The notes beneath the pieces were generated by a model. The model was not told the origin of the DNA and did no database searches. It was given only the letters and a program-made list of their open reading frames with translations. Shown one piece after another: positions 24,528-32,286 of a stretch of 64,000 nt of DNA. Position 1 is the stretch's first letter. The number at the start of each line of letters is the position of its first letter. The position numbers and the translations under genes were made by a program. The DNA is from DYFX01 sp964400625. GTDB taxonomy: Bacteria; Patescibacteriota; Patescibacteriia; SG8-24; DYFX01. The DNA lies in NCBI GenBank assembly GCA_964400625.1, contig CAYNUS010000003.1:1-64000 (forward strand). Reading direction: 5' to 3'.

Positions 24528-25814
24528 TCACTTCTTCACCATGGTCTCCCGGATGAACTTCAGGATCATGCGGTTCTTGAGCATGGACTTGATGTAGTCG
24601 AGCCCGTCCTCCGAACGCACGCGCTCCTGGGTCTCCGGGTCGTCCTTGTACATGTTGATGAGCTTGGTCTGCTCCTCGAGGATCTCCATGTCGGCGGGCT
24701 CGATGTTCTCGGCCTTGCCGATGGCGCGCATGAGGACCATCGTCTTCACGCGCTTGATGGCTTCGGGCGCGAAGTCGAGCAGGAGGTCCTTCCGGGTCTT
24801 CTTGATGCTCGTCAGGTAGTCGGAGAACTGGAGGCCCTGGCGCGCGATGGAGTGCTCGAGCTCGTGCATCATCTTGTGGCACTCGTTGTTCACGAGCAGG
24901 TCCGGCACCTCGTCGACGTCGGACTTCTTGAGGAGCTCTTCGAGCGCGGCGATCTCCTGGCGCTGGGATTCCTTCGTTCCCGCCTCTTCCTCGAGGTTCT
25001 TGCGGAGGATAGCCTTGAGGCCTTCCAAGTCCTTCTGGCCGAGGCGCTGGGCGAAGAAGTCGTCGAGTTCAGGGTGCGTGATCTCGTGGACGCCCTTCAG
25101 GTCGACGGTGAACTCTACCTCCTGGCCCTTCAGCATCTTGTTGAAGTGGTCCTTCGGGAAGGTGAGCTTGAAGATGCGCTGTTCGCCCTTCTTCATGTCC
25201 ACGAGCTTCTCGGGGAGGCCGGGGATGTAGTACTCCTCGTCGAGATAGATGGAGTGGTCCTTGGTGGTGCCGCCTTCGACGGCGACCTTGTCGATCGTCA
25301 TCGCCATGTCGACGACGACCTTGTCGCCCTTGCGGACGGGGCGGTCGACTTCCGTTTCGGTGCTCTGCATCTTGCGGAGGTCGTGGAGCGTCTTCTCGAC
25401 GTCGGCGTCCTTCACGGTGACGTCCTTGGCGTCCACCTTGATGCTCTTGTAGTCCGCGAGCTTCTTCACGGCGGGGAGGAGCGACATCGTCGCGGTGAAG
25501 ATGACCTCGTTGCCGGGCGCGGCCTTCTCGACGTTGATGGACGGCTCGCCGACGGTGTCGAGGTTCTCCTTCTTCAGGATCTCGACGAGGTACTTCTGCA
25601 CGAGGCGCGGGAGCGCTTCTTCCAGGATGGCCATCTCGCCCACGCGGCGGACGACGGTGTCGTAGTCGGCCTTGCCGGGGCGGAAGCCTTCGATCTTCAC
25701 CTGCTCGGAAAGCGAGACGGCGGCGCGTTCCATGAACGGCTTCAGCTCGGCGGCCTCGACGGTCACCTTGGCTTCCTTCTGGCTCTTAGGGAGGTCTTTC
25801 AGCGTGTACTGCAT
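24528..25814 (-). CDS. tig: Trigger factor (ribosome-associated chaperone/PPIase)
   Basis: 428 residues in the standard three-part order. The N-terminal ribosome-binding domain (1-115) has GFRPGKADYDTVVRRVG, the expected loop. The FKBP-like PPIase domain (about 150-240) starts RKGDKVVVDMA. The C-terminal helical chaperone arms (about 250-428) are rich in EE/KK pairs. It shelters nascent chains at the exit tunnel. Single gene with its own terminator; no clpP/clpX neighbour follows as in many bacteria. Confidence 0.95.
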   Translation of the reverse strand: MQYTLKDLPKSQKEAKVTVEAAELKPFMERAAVSLSEQVKIEGFRPGKADYDTVVRRVGEMAILEEALPRLVQKYLVEILKKENLDTVGEPSINVEKAAPGNEVIFTATMSLLPAVKKLADYKSIKVDAKDVTVKDADVEKTLHDLRKMQSTETEVDRPVRKGDKVVVDMAMTIDKVAVEGGTTKDHSIYLDEEYYIPGLPEKLVDMKKGEQRIFKLTFPKDHFNKMLKGQEVEFTVDLKGVHEITHPELDDFFAQRLGQKDLEGLKAILRKNLEEEAGTKESQRQEIAALEELLKKSDVDEVPDLLVNNECHKMMHELEHSIARQGLQFSDYLTSIKKTRKDLLLDFAPEAIKRVKTMVLMRAIGKAENIEPADMEILEEQTKLINMYKDDPETQERVRSEDGLDYIKSMLKNRMILKFIRETMVKK

Positions 25815-25906
25815 ATGGCGAAAGGGGATTGAACTCGGCTAGTGTGGCGGAAAACCCCGGCTCAGTCAAGGCATGCCGGTCGTGACCGACGCGCCGAGGC
25901 GGGTGT

Positions 25907-25912
25907 TATGAT
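25907..25912 (+). promoter_or_regulatory. Extended -10 box of a leaderless gene (GT39-like)
   Basis: TGTTATGAT (TG at 25904-25905, -10 TATGAT at 25907-25912) ends 8 nt before ATG 25921; no ribosome site is present. Confidence 0.6.
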
Positions 25913-25920
25913 GTCCGCAT

Positions 25921-27423
25921 ATGGCATGGAAGGCGCGTCTCAAGCGGTCTTGGCCCTGGATCGGACTCCTGTCCGCGGCGTTCGCGCTGCGCCTGCCGCT
26001 CCTCGCGGGGCTCGGCACGCTTTGGAACGACGAGGCGTTCTCGCGGCACTTCGCGCTCCTGCCGCTCGAGGACGCCCTGCGCTACCTGACGATGGACGTG
26101 CATCCGCCCCTGCACGCGGTCGTCCTCCACGGCTGGATGAAGCTCTTCGGCGCGTCGGCCGTCGCGATGCGCGCCCTCTCGCTCGTCTTCGCGGTCCTGG
26201 GCCTCGCCGTCTTCCTGAGGCTCGCGCGCGAGCTCTTCGGCCGCCGCGAGGCGCTGCTCGCCGGACTGCTCGCCGCGATGAGCCCGCTCATGGTCTACTA
26301 CGGCGCCGACGCGCGGATGTACGCGATGGTCTTCTTCCTCTCCTGCCTTTCGGCGCTCCTCTTCCTCCGTGCGGCCGACGGCGACGCGCGCGCGAAGGAG
26401 GCGTGGATGTGGGTCTCGCTCGCCCTCGCGCTCACGCATCTCACGGGCGCGCTCGTGTTGGCCGGGCAGGCGCTGTATCTCCTCGTCTCCGCCGAGCGGC
26501 GGACGCTCTTCTGGGGTTTCCTGTGGCGCTTCGTGCTGATCGCGCTCGTCTTGGCCGTCTGGCTCGTGCCGGCGGCGGCGTATCGGATCTCGACGCTCTC
26601 GAAGGAGTGGCAGTTCCGTTCCGGACAGGAGGACCTGCACGCGTCGCTCTCGATGCTGTACTGGGTCTGGCTCGGCAAGAACAAGGCCCAGCTCGCGTTC
26701 GCCTTCGCCGTCACGGGACTCCTCATGCTCGGCGGCGTCCTGCGCCGTTCCGAGCGCCGCCCGTTCTTCAACGTCTCGCGCGAGAGCGCGTTCCTCTTCG
26801 CGTGGTTCGCCTGCGCGTTCGCGCCGTTCCTGCTCTTCCCGAACGTCACGCCGCGGTATCTCATCGCCGCCGTGCCGCCGTTCTTCCTCCTCCTCGCGCG
26901 CGGCTTCCTGCGCGCGGCCGGCGGCCGCCGCGGCGCCTTGGTCTTCGGCGCAGCGCTCGTCCTGTTCCTGGCCCTGCCGGGACTCGCGGCACAGTACGCC
27001 GTCCGACCGTACAACTGGGATCGGACGGCCGAATGGATCGCGGAACGCAGACAGGAAGGCGACCGCGTCGTCTTCGGCTGGTACGCCGACAAGCTCTCGA
27101 TCGACGCGGCGGCCGGGCTCGGGGCGACGGGCGAAGAGACCTACGGCCTCTACCCCTTCGACGACGCGCTCGACGCCTCCTCCCGGTACGCCGCGCACGC
27201 CGGGATGCTCGCCATCGCGCCTTCGGACCTCGACCGCATGGCGCCGTACTTCGATGGGGCGGAGCGCGTCTTCTTCATCCCGAACTTCTACGTGACGCTC
27301 TCGGACGGCGGGAAGGCCGACGCGGCCGTCGCGGACTGGATCAACGCGCGCGGCTGGTACCTCGCGGAGCGCCTCGAACCTGAAGGCCGCACGCAGGGCG
27401 TCTGGCTGCTCGTGCGGAAATGA
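25921..27423 (+). CDS. GT39-like membrane glycosyltransferase (PMT_2 type)
   Basis: 500 residues with about ten to eleven membrane helices. Near the N-terminus, LGTLWNDEAFSRHFAL holds the DE pair, and MDVHPPLHAVVLHGWMKLFG the D-x-H-P-P motif, of GT-C glycosyltransferases of the PMT_2/ArnT/GT39 clan, which use lipid-linked sugars outside the membrane. A soluble C-terminal domain (about 360-500) follows. The acceptor (protein or lipid) is unknown. The start is set by the close extended -10, so it is probably leaderless. Confidence 0.85.
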   Translation: MAWKARLKRSWPWIGLLSAAFALRLPLLAGLGTLWNDEAFSRHFALLPLEDALRYLTMDVHPPLHAVVLHGWMKLFGASAVAMRALSLVFAVLGLAVFLRLARELFGRREALLAGLLAAMSPLMVYYGADARMYAMVFFLSCLSALLFLRAADGDARAKEAWMWVSLALALTHLTGALVLAGQALYLLVSAERRTLFWGFLWRFVLIALVLAVWLVPAAAYRISTLSKEWQFRSGQEDLHASLSMLYWVWLGKNKAQLAFAFAVTGLLMLGGVLRRSERRPFFNVSRESAFLFAWFACAFAPFLLFPNVTPRYLIAAVPPFFLLLARGFLRAAGGRRGALVFGAALVLFLALPGLAAQYAVRPYNWDRTAEWIAERRQEGDRVVFGWYADKLSIDAAAGLGATGEETYGLYPFDDALDASSRYAAHAGMLAIAPSDLDRMAPYFDGAERVFFIPNFYVTLSDGGKADAAVADWINARGWYLAERLEPEGRTQGVWLLVRK

Positions 27424-27448
27424 AAAGACGGACCTGTCAGGAGGTCCG
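27424..27448 (-). terminator. Terminator with stop codon in loop
   Basis: CGGACCT-6 nt-AGGTCCG then TCTTTTC on the minus strand; the TGA of the 113-residue gene is in the loop. Confidence 0.75.
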
Positions 27449-27778
27449 CCGCTTGGCGGGAAGGCGCTTCTGCGCCTTCTTCTTTTTGGGCTCCTCGGCC
27501 TCCGGAAGCTCCGCGGGCCGCTCGTCCTCGAGCTCGAGCTTCTTCTGGAGCTCGGCGTAGACGTCCTTCGCGAGCTCGCGGTCCGTCATGAGGAGCTGGA
27601 TCGGCTCGCTGAGCTTCTCCGCGAGCAGGAGCTGGTGCTGGCGGCGCGCTTCGAGCGCTTTCCTCTTCCGCCGTTCCTTGATGGACGTGCCGACGATGTC
27701 GACCGTGCCGATGCTGATGCCGAGGACGCTGAGCGCGACCGCGACCTGCACGATGAAAGAGCCGAAAATCGCTTCCAT
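27437..27778 (-). CDS. Small membrane-anchored protein with charged tail
   Basis: 113 residues. One membrane helix (about 5-28, FIVQVAVALSVLGISIGTVD) is followed by a basic and then acidic helical region (ERRKRKALEARRQHQLLLAE) and a Lys-rich C-terminus (KKKKAQKRLPAKRRTS). The layout suggests a coiled-coil envelope protein on the cytoplasmic side. No known family is evident. GGAGGAG precedes the ATG. Confidence 0.65.
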   Translation of the reverse strand: MEAIFGSFIVQVAVALSVLGISIGTVDIVGTSIKERRKRKALEARRQHQLLLAEKLSEPIQLLMTDRELAKDVYAELQKKLELEDERPAELPEAEEPKKKKAQKRLPAKRRTS

Positions 27779-27802
27779 GCTTTCTCCTCCCAGGACCGCG
27801 AC

Positions 27803-27831
27803 AACATACGCCGTTCCGGCGTGCGCGTCAA
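27803..27831 (-). promoter_or_regulatory. Promoter of the 113-residue membrane protein gene
   Basis: Minus strand TTGACG, 17 bases, TATGTT. Confidence 0.7.
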
Positions 27832-27844
27832 GATGCGCCGGAAC

Positions 27845-27865
27845 GAAAAAGACCCTCGCGGGTCA
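27845..27865 (-). terminator. Terminator overlapping a stop codon
   Basis: GACCC-GCGA-GGGTC then TTTTTC; the GA of the gene's TGA stop opens the 5' arm. Confidence 0.8.
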
Positions 27866-28498
27866 GTGGGTGAAGACGGTCCAGCTGGACGGCGTCTCCG
27901 GCAGGCGGAAGGCGGGGAGCGCCTTCGTCAGGTAGTCGACGAGCCGCCCCGTCCAGGCGATGCGGTCGGGATCGGCGAGTCCGTTCTGGGCCGGTACGTG
28001 CGCCATGAAGTGCGTGGCCCAGACCGCGACGATGTCGTGCTTGAACACGCTGGCGAAGCTGTTGCCGAACGTGTTGTCGAGCGCGAGCGTGAGCCGGCGC
28101 GTGCCGACGGCACCCTTGATGACGTCGTACATGCGGCGCTTGTCCGACGGGTCGCGCGCGTTGGTGAAGTTCCAGTACGCGGGGGCCTCGAGCAGACGGC
28201 GGATGGAACCGGCGCGCACGAGCTCGTAAAGGCGGTACTGGCCTTCGCGGCCGCCGGCCTCGCAGTCTTCGCAGCTCACGCAGGTGACCGCGCTCTTGGG
28301 CGTGCGGGTGGCGCGCGCGAGGACTTCGGCAAGATCCGCGAGATCGATCTGGTCGCGGCCCATGAGCAGGTACTGCTCGTCGCGGAACCGCTTCTGGAAA
28401 TTCTCCAGGCGGTCGAAGGCGGGGCCGAGCTGTCCGGGATGGGCTCCGAGCGCGCGCAGGCGCCGCTCCAGCTCCAGCGAGTTCGAGAAGATGCACAT
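27863..28498 (-). CDS. Orphan cytoplasmic protein, 211 residues
   Basis: Start at ATG 28498 after GGAGGG. No signal peptide or membrane segment. It has a Cys pair cluster, VTCVSCEDCEAGG near residues 72-84, and an aromatic-rich C-terminus (SWTVFTH). I do not recognise it. It is a self-contained unit with a consensus promoter, a good ribosome site and a terminator, like several other orphan genes in the window. Confidence 0.7.
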   Translation of the reverse strand: MCIFSNSLELERRLRALGAHPGQLGPAFDRLENFQKRFRDEQYLLMGRDQIDLADLAEVLARATRTPKSAVTCVSCEDCEAGGREGQYRLYELVRAGSIRRLLEAPAYWNFTNARDPSDKRRMYDVIKGAVGTRRLTLALDNTFGNSFASVFKHDIVAVWATHFMAHVPAQNGLADPDRIAWTGRLVDYLTKALPAFRLPETPSSWTVFTH

Positions 28499-28523
28499 GG
28501 TTCCCTCCGAAGGTGCTGGCTTC

Positions 28524-28552
28524 CTTATAGCGTCGCGCCGCCGCCGCGTCAA
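28524..28552 (-). promoter_or_regulatory. Promoter of the 211-residue orphan
   Basis: Minus strand TTGACG, 17 bases, TATAAG. Confidence 0.7.
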
Positions 28553-28569
28553 TCCCGCCGCCTCGTACG

Positions 28570-28598
28570 AAAAACCCCGCTCGCAGGAGCGGGGTTTC
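28570..28598 (-). terminator. hppA terminator
   Basis: AACCCCGCTC-4 nt-GAGCGGGGTT followed by TTTC; 10 base pairs. Confidence 0.9.
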
Positions 28599-28608
28599 TT
28601 CGTCGCGT

Positions 28609-30609
28609 TCAGCGCATCAGGAACGGGATGAGGAGCAGGGCGACGATGTTGATGATCTTGATCATCGGGTTGATCGCCGGGCCGGCCGTGTCCTTGTACG
28701 GATCGCCGACCGTGTCGCCGGTGACCGCGGCCTGGTGGGCGAAGGAGCCCTTGCCGCCGTGGTTGCCGGACTCGATGTACTTCTTGGCGTTGTCCCACGC
28801 GGCGCCGCCGGTCGTCATCGAGAGGCCGACGAAGAGGCCGGTGACGATGGAACCGACGAGCAGGCCGCCGAGCGCCTGGGGGCCGAGGATGAGGCCGACC
28901 AGGACGGGAGCCGCGACCGGCAGGAGCGCCGGGACGACCATCTCGCGGAGCGCGGACTTCGTGACGATGTCGACGGCCGCGCCGTAGTCCGGCTTGCCGG
29001 AACCGTCCATGATGCCCTTGATCTCGCGGAACTGGCGGCGGACTTCCTCGACGACGGCGCCCGCGGCGCGGCCGACGGCCTTCATGCCCATGGAGCCGAA
29101 GAGGTAGGGGAGGAGTCCTCCGATGAAGAGACCGACCAGGACCTTCACGTCAGCGAGATCGAACGCGACTTCGTCGAGGCCGTAGAACTTCTTGAAGTCC
29201 TCGAGGAACGAGGCGAAGAGCACGACGGCGGCGAGGCCGGCCGAGGCGATGGCGTAGCCCTTGGTGACGGCCTTGGTGGTGTTGCCGACCGCGTCGAGCG
29301 GATCGGTGACGTCGCGGACTTCCTTCGGAAGGCCCGCCATCTCGGCGATGCCGCCCGCGTTGTCCGTGATCGGGCCGAAGGCGTCGATCGCGACGACGAT
29401 GCCGGCGAAGGAGAGCATCGACATCGAGGCGACCGCGACGCCGTAGACGCCGCCGAAGCCGTAGGAGAGCAGGATGCCGGCCGCGATCACGAGGATCGGG
29501 AGCGCGGTGGACTGCATCGAGACGGCGAGGCCGGAGATGATGTTGGTGCCATGTCCGGTCTCGGAGGCCTTGGCGATCTCCTGGACGGGGGCGTACTGGG
29601 TGCCCGTGTAGTATTCGGTGATCCAGATCATGAGGCCCGTGACGGCGACGCCGACGAGGGAGGCCATGAAGAGCTTCATCGCGTCGATGCCGGTGCCGGC
29701 GAACATCCACTTCGTGACCGGGTAGAAGGCGACGGCGGAGAGGACGCCGGAGGCGATGAGGCCCTTGTAGAGGGCGCCCATGATGTTCTTGCTCGCGCCG
29801 AGGCGGATGAAGAACGTGCCCAGGATGCCGGTGATGATCGAGACGCCGCCGATGACGAGCGGGTAGAGGACGGCGTTCGCGACGTCGCCGAAGACCAGGG
29901 AGCCGATCAGCATCGCCGCGATGGCGGTGACGGCGTAGGTCTCGAAGAGGTCCGCGGCCATGCCGGCGCAGTCGCCGACGTTGTCGCCGACGTTGTCCGC
30001 GATGACGGCCGGGTTGCGCGGGTCGTCCTCGGGGATGCCCGCTTCCACCTTGCCCACGAGGTCGGCGCCGACGTCGGCGGCCTTCGTGAAGATGCCGCCG
30101 CCCAAGCGGGCGAAGACGGAGATCAGCGAGGAGCCGAAGCCGAGCGAGACGAGCGCGGCCACGTCCTTCGTGATCGCGTAGAAACCGGTGACGGCCAGGA
30201 GGCCGAGACCGACGACGAGGAGGCCCGTGACGGTGCCGCCTTTGACGGCGACGTCGAGCGCGGAAGCCATGCCGCTCTTGGCGGCCTCGGCGGTGCGGAC
30301 GTTGGCCTTGACCGAGACGGTCATGCCGACGTAGCCGGCGAACGCCGAGAAGACGGCGCCGACGACGAAGCCGACGGCCGAGACGAGGCCGAGGCCCCAC
30401 CAGATGACGAGCGCGAGCACGATGGCCACGTAGGACAGCGTGCGCGTCTGGCGGCCGAGGTAGGCGTTGGCGCCTTCCTGGATGGCCGCGGCGATCGACT
30501 GCATCTTCTCATCGCCCGCGGGGCGCTTGAGGATCCATTTGGCCAGGAACAGGCCGTAGCCGACGGCGGCGAGACCCGCGCCGAGGGCGAAAACGAGCGT
30601 ATTGGACAT
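28609..30609 (-). CDS. hppA: Membrane-bound H+-translocating pyrophosphatase
   Basis: 666 residues, about 16 membrane helices, normal length. The pyrophosphate site is clear: DVGADLVGKVEAGIPEDDPRN (residue block around 185-205, quoted short) and NVGDNVGDCAGMAADLFE, plus the C-terminal GDTVGDPYKDTAGPAINP. The residue after GNTT is Lys (GNTTKAVTKGYAIA), which in this family marks K+-independent proton pumps. It recovers energy from pyrophosphate as a proton gradient, useful to a cell with little respiration. Monocistronic. Confidence 0.96.
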   Translation of the reverse strand: MSNTLVFALGAGLAAVGYGLFLAKWILKRPAGDEKMQSIAAAIQEGANAYLGRQTRTLSYVAIVLALVIWWGLGLVSAVGFVVGAVFSAFAGYVGMTVSVKANVRTAEAAKSGMASALDVAVKGGTVTGLLVVGLGLLAVTGFYAITKDVAALVSLGFGSSLISVFARLGGGIFTKAADVGADLVGKVEAGIPEDDPRNPAVIADNVGDNVGDCAGMAADLFETYAVTAIAAMLIGSLVFGDVANAVLYPLVIGGVSIITGILGTFFIRLGASKNIMGALYKGLIASGVLSAVAFYPVTKWMFAGTGIDAMKLFMASLVGVAVTGLMIWITEYYTGTQYAPVQEIAKASETGHGTNIISGLAVSMQSTALPILVIAAGILLSYGFGGVYGVAVASMSMLSFAGIVVAIDAFGPITDNAGGIAEMAGLPKEVRDVTDPLDAVGNTTKAVTKGYAIASAGLAAVVLFASFLEDFKKFYGLDEVAFDLADVKVLVGLFIGGLLPYLFGSMGMKAVGRAAGAVVEEVRRQFREIKGIMDGSGKPDYGAAVDIVTKSALREMVVPALLPVAAPVLVGLILGPQALGGLLVGSIVTGLFVGLSMTTGGAAWDNAKKYIESGNHGGKGSFAHQAAVTGDTVGDPYKDTAGPAINPMIKIINIVALLLIPFLMR

Positions 30610-30647
30610 AACCGTGTCCGTAAGACTTAAGGGTAAATAACGGGGGT

Positions 30648-30676
30648 ATCGTAGGAAAAACGGCGGTTTTTGTCAA
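30648..30676 (-). promoter_or_regulatory. hppA promoter
   Basis: Minus strand TTGACA, 17 bases, TACGAT. Confidence 0.7.
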
Positions 30677-30689
30677 TCTTCAGCCAAAA

Positions 30690-30713
30690 GAAAAAGCCGG
30701 CGTCTAGCCGGCC
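30690..30713 (-). terminator. Terminator with TAG stop in its loop
   Basis: GCCGGC-5 nt-GCCGGC then TTTTTC; the loop starts with the TAG stop of the 194-residue orphan, whose last two codons form the 5' arm. Confidence 0.85.
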
Positions 30714-31288
30714 TGTTGGATATCGGGGGCTTCGTCGAGGATGTGGTCTTCCTCGACCTCCTGGCAGTCCTCCGTGACGCCGGTGAAGCGACGGAGGTAG
30801 AGGCCGAGCTGTGCGGCGTCGCTTTCGAACCCCGCCACGGCGGCCGCCGCGCGGTACAGCGCGAGGAACTGCAGGTTGAGGTAGGCGTCGATGCCGCGGG
30901 CGCCGATCGCCCGGAAGAGAGGATCGAGCAGGGCGTCTCCCAGCGCGGATCCGATCTCCACCACGCGGCCGTAGCCGATGGCGTCGCAGATCCGCTCATG
31001 GAAGCGTTCGACGATGGCTTCGAGGCTGTCGCGGTCCGCGGCGCCGTCGTAGATGCGCGCATAGACCAGCGCCGGCTCGATGTCCGACGGCAAGGGCTGC
31101 GTCCTTTCGGACGGCCTGCGCGGCGCGCCGGGTGAAGCGAGTCCGCAATCGGTCCCCTCGGGCCAGCGCGGATCGTCCGCCATCAGGAAGACGGGTTCCA
31201 AGTCCTTTTCGAGCCGGCGCAGCGCCGCTTCTCGGACGCCGTGACGGTCGCGTAAGAGCTGAAAGAGCTTTTCCCGGTCCGGTCTCAT
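30704..31288 (-). CDS. Orphan cytoplasmic protein, 194 residues
   Basis: Mostly helical, acidic C-terminal third, no membrane segment or signal peptide. A GAGGGGG ribosome site precedes the ATG. It contains YARIYDGAADRDSLEAIVER and LNLQFLALYRAAAAVAGFE helices but no motif I know. It lies in a run of orphan genes (27.9, 30.7, 31.4 kb), each with its own promoter and terminator. Confidence 0.7.
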   Translation of the reverse strand: MRPDREKLFQLLRDRHGVREAALRRLEKDLEPVFLMADDPRWPEGTDCGLASPGAPRRPSERTQPLPSDIEPALVYARIYDGAADRDSLEAIVERFHERICDAIGYGRVVEIGSALGDALLDPLFRAIGARGIDAYLNLQFLALYRAAAAVAGFESDAAQLGLYLRRFTGVTEDCQEVEEDHILDEAPDIQQAG

Positions 31289-31317
31289 GGGTCCCCCTCG
31301 TCTCGACGAGACACGCG

Positions 31318-31346
31318 AGCGTATCCGTTCGCGCCCGTCTTGTCAA
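31318..31346 (-). promoter_or_regulatory. Promoter of the 194-residue orphan
   Basis: Minus strand TTGACA, 17 bases, TACGCT. The -35 directly follows the T run of the preceding gene's terminator. Confidence 0.65.
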
Positions 31347-31377
31347 GAGAAAACGCCCGACCCTTTCGGATCAGGCG
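31347..31377 (-). terminator. Terminator containing a TGA stop in its stem
   Basis: CGCCTGATCC-GAAA-GGGTCGGGCG, ten pairs including G-U, then TTTTCTC. The TGA of the 278-residue gene lies in the 5' arm. Confidence 0.85.
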
Positions 31378-32207
31378 GTGAAGGCCCGGTGGACGAGCCG
31401 CTGGTAGGAGAAGCCGGGCTTGTCCTCGCGGGGCCTCGCCAGGAACTCGACGAAGTGAGCGAGCGCGAGGCCGTGGGTCCCCTCGCAGGGGATGAGCGGG
31501 ACGGAGAACCCGTCCATGAGGTCGGCGTCGCCTTCGCTCAGGATGGCGAGCGGGTCGCCCGCGTCGTCGTCCGCGATCCGCGCCTTGGTCTTGCGGATGC
31601 GCACGGCCTCGTAGCCGCCGCTCCGCGCGATGAGCGAGTAGCAGATGCTGCCGGCCTTGGCGCGCGCGATCTCGTCGCGGTCGAGCCCGGCGGCGTAGTG
31701 CGCCGCGAGCGGCACGACGCGGCTCAGCCCGCGCAGGCGCTCCTTGCGCTTGCGGGGACGGATGGCGCCGATCGTGCCGAGGACCTTGAGCGCGCGCCGC
31801 GGGACCGCGCCGTCCTTGCGGACGCGCGCGAACGCGACGCGGATCCGGCCCGGCGCGAAGCCGCAGGCGGCCGCGACCTCGAAGAGCGGGCGGACGTCCG
31901 TGAAGGACGGCACGCCGTCCTCGTCGAAGATGGCGGGATCGATCTCGCCGTCCTGGTCGTTCACGGCCTCTGCGATGGCGGCGAGCCAGGCGACGGCGAT
32001 GACCGTCGAGGCGTCGGCGACCGTGACCGGCTTGTCCGGCGCGGCGGAGACGATCGCGGCGACGCCGAGCGGCGGCGTGGCGTCCGCGTCCTCCGCCGCG
32101 TCCAGCGCGGCCTCGAGATGCGCGCACAGGACCTCGAAGTGCGGGAGCGCGCGGCGGTCGCTCTGGATGGCGAAGAGGATGTTCTGCTGGGTTTGCGTAA
32201 GGTGCAC
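31371..32207 (-). CDS. Orphan cytoplasmic protein, 278 residues
   Basis: Begins MHLTQTQQNILFAIQSDRRA. A helical N-terminal half (about 1-130) is followed by a basic segment (RPRKRKERLRGLSR near 151-164) and a C-terminal mixed domain. No signal peptide or membrane helix. The basic patch could bind nucleic acid, which is speculation. I do not recognise the family. GAGGGAGGG precedes the ATG. Confidence 0.7.
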   Translation of the reverse strand: MHLTQTQQNILFAIQSDRRALPHFEVLCAHLEAALDAAEDADATPPLGVAAIVSAAPDKPVTVADASTVIAVAWLAAIAEAVNDQDGEIDPAIFDEDGVPSFTDVRPLFEVAAACGFAPGRIRVAFARVRKDGAVPRRALKVLGTIGAIRPRKRKERLRGLSRVVPLAAHYAAGLDRDEIARAKAGSICYSLIARSGGYEAVRIRKTKARIADDDAGDPLAILSEGDADLMDGFSVPLIPCEGTHGLALAHFVEFLARPREDKPGFSYQRLVHRAFTA

Positions 32208-32240
32208 GGATCCCTCCCTCGTCCCGGTGCGGGACCGCGG

Positions 32241-32279
32241 AATATAAACGAAAAACCGGCTCCTGTCAAGGGAGCCGGT
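32241..32279 (-). promoter_or_regulatory. Promoter embedded in the antiporter terminator
   Basis: Minus strand TTGACA (32269-32264), 17 bases, TATATT (32246-32241). The -35 is exactly the loop of the terminator hairpin ACCGGCTCC/GGAGCCGGT (32255-32279), whose TTTTT run lies in the promoter spacer. Confidence 0.8.
32255..32279 (-). terminator. Terminator of the antiporter gene
   Basis: Nine-pair stem with the 7-base loop CTTGACA, then TTTTTCG. The loop is also a -35 box. Confidence 0.85.
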
Positions 32280-32286
32280 CGAGCGT

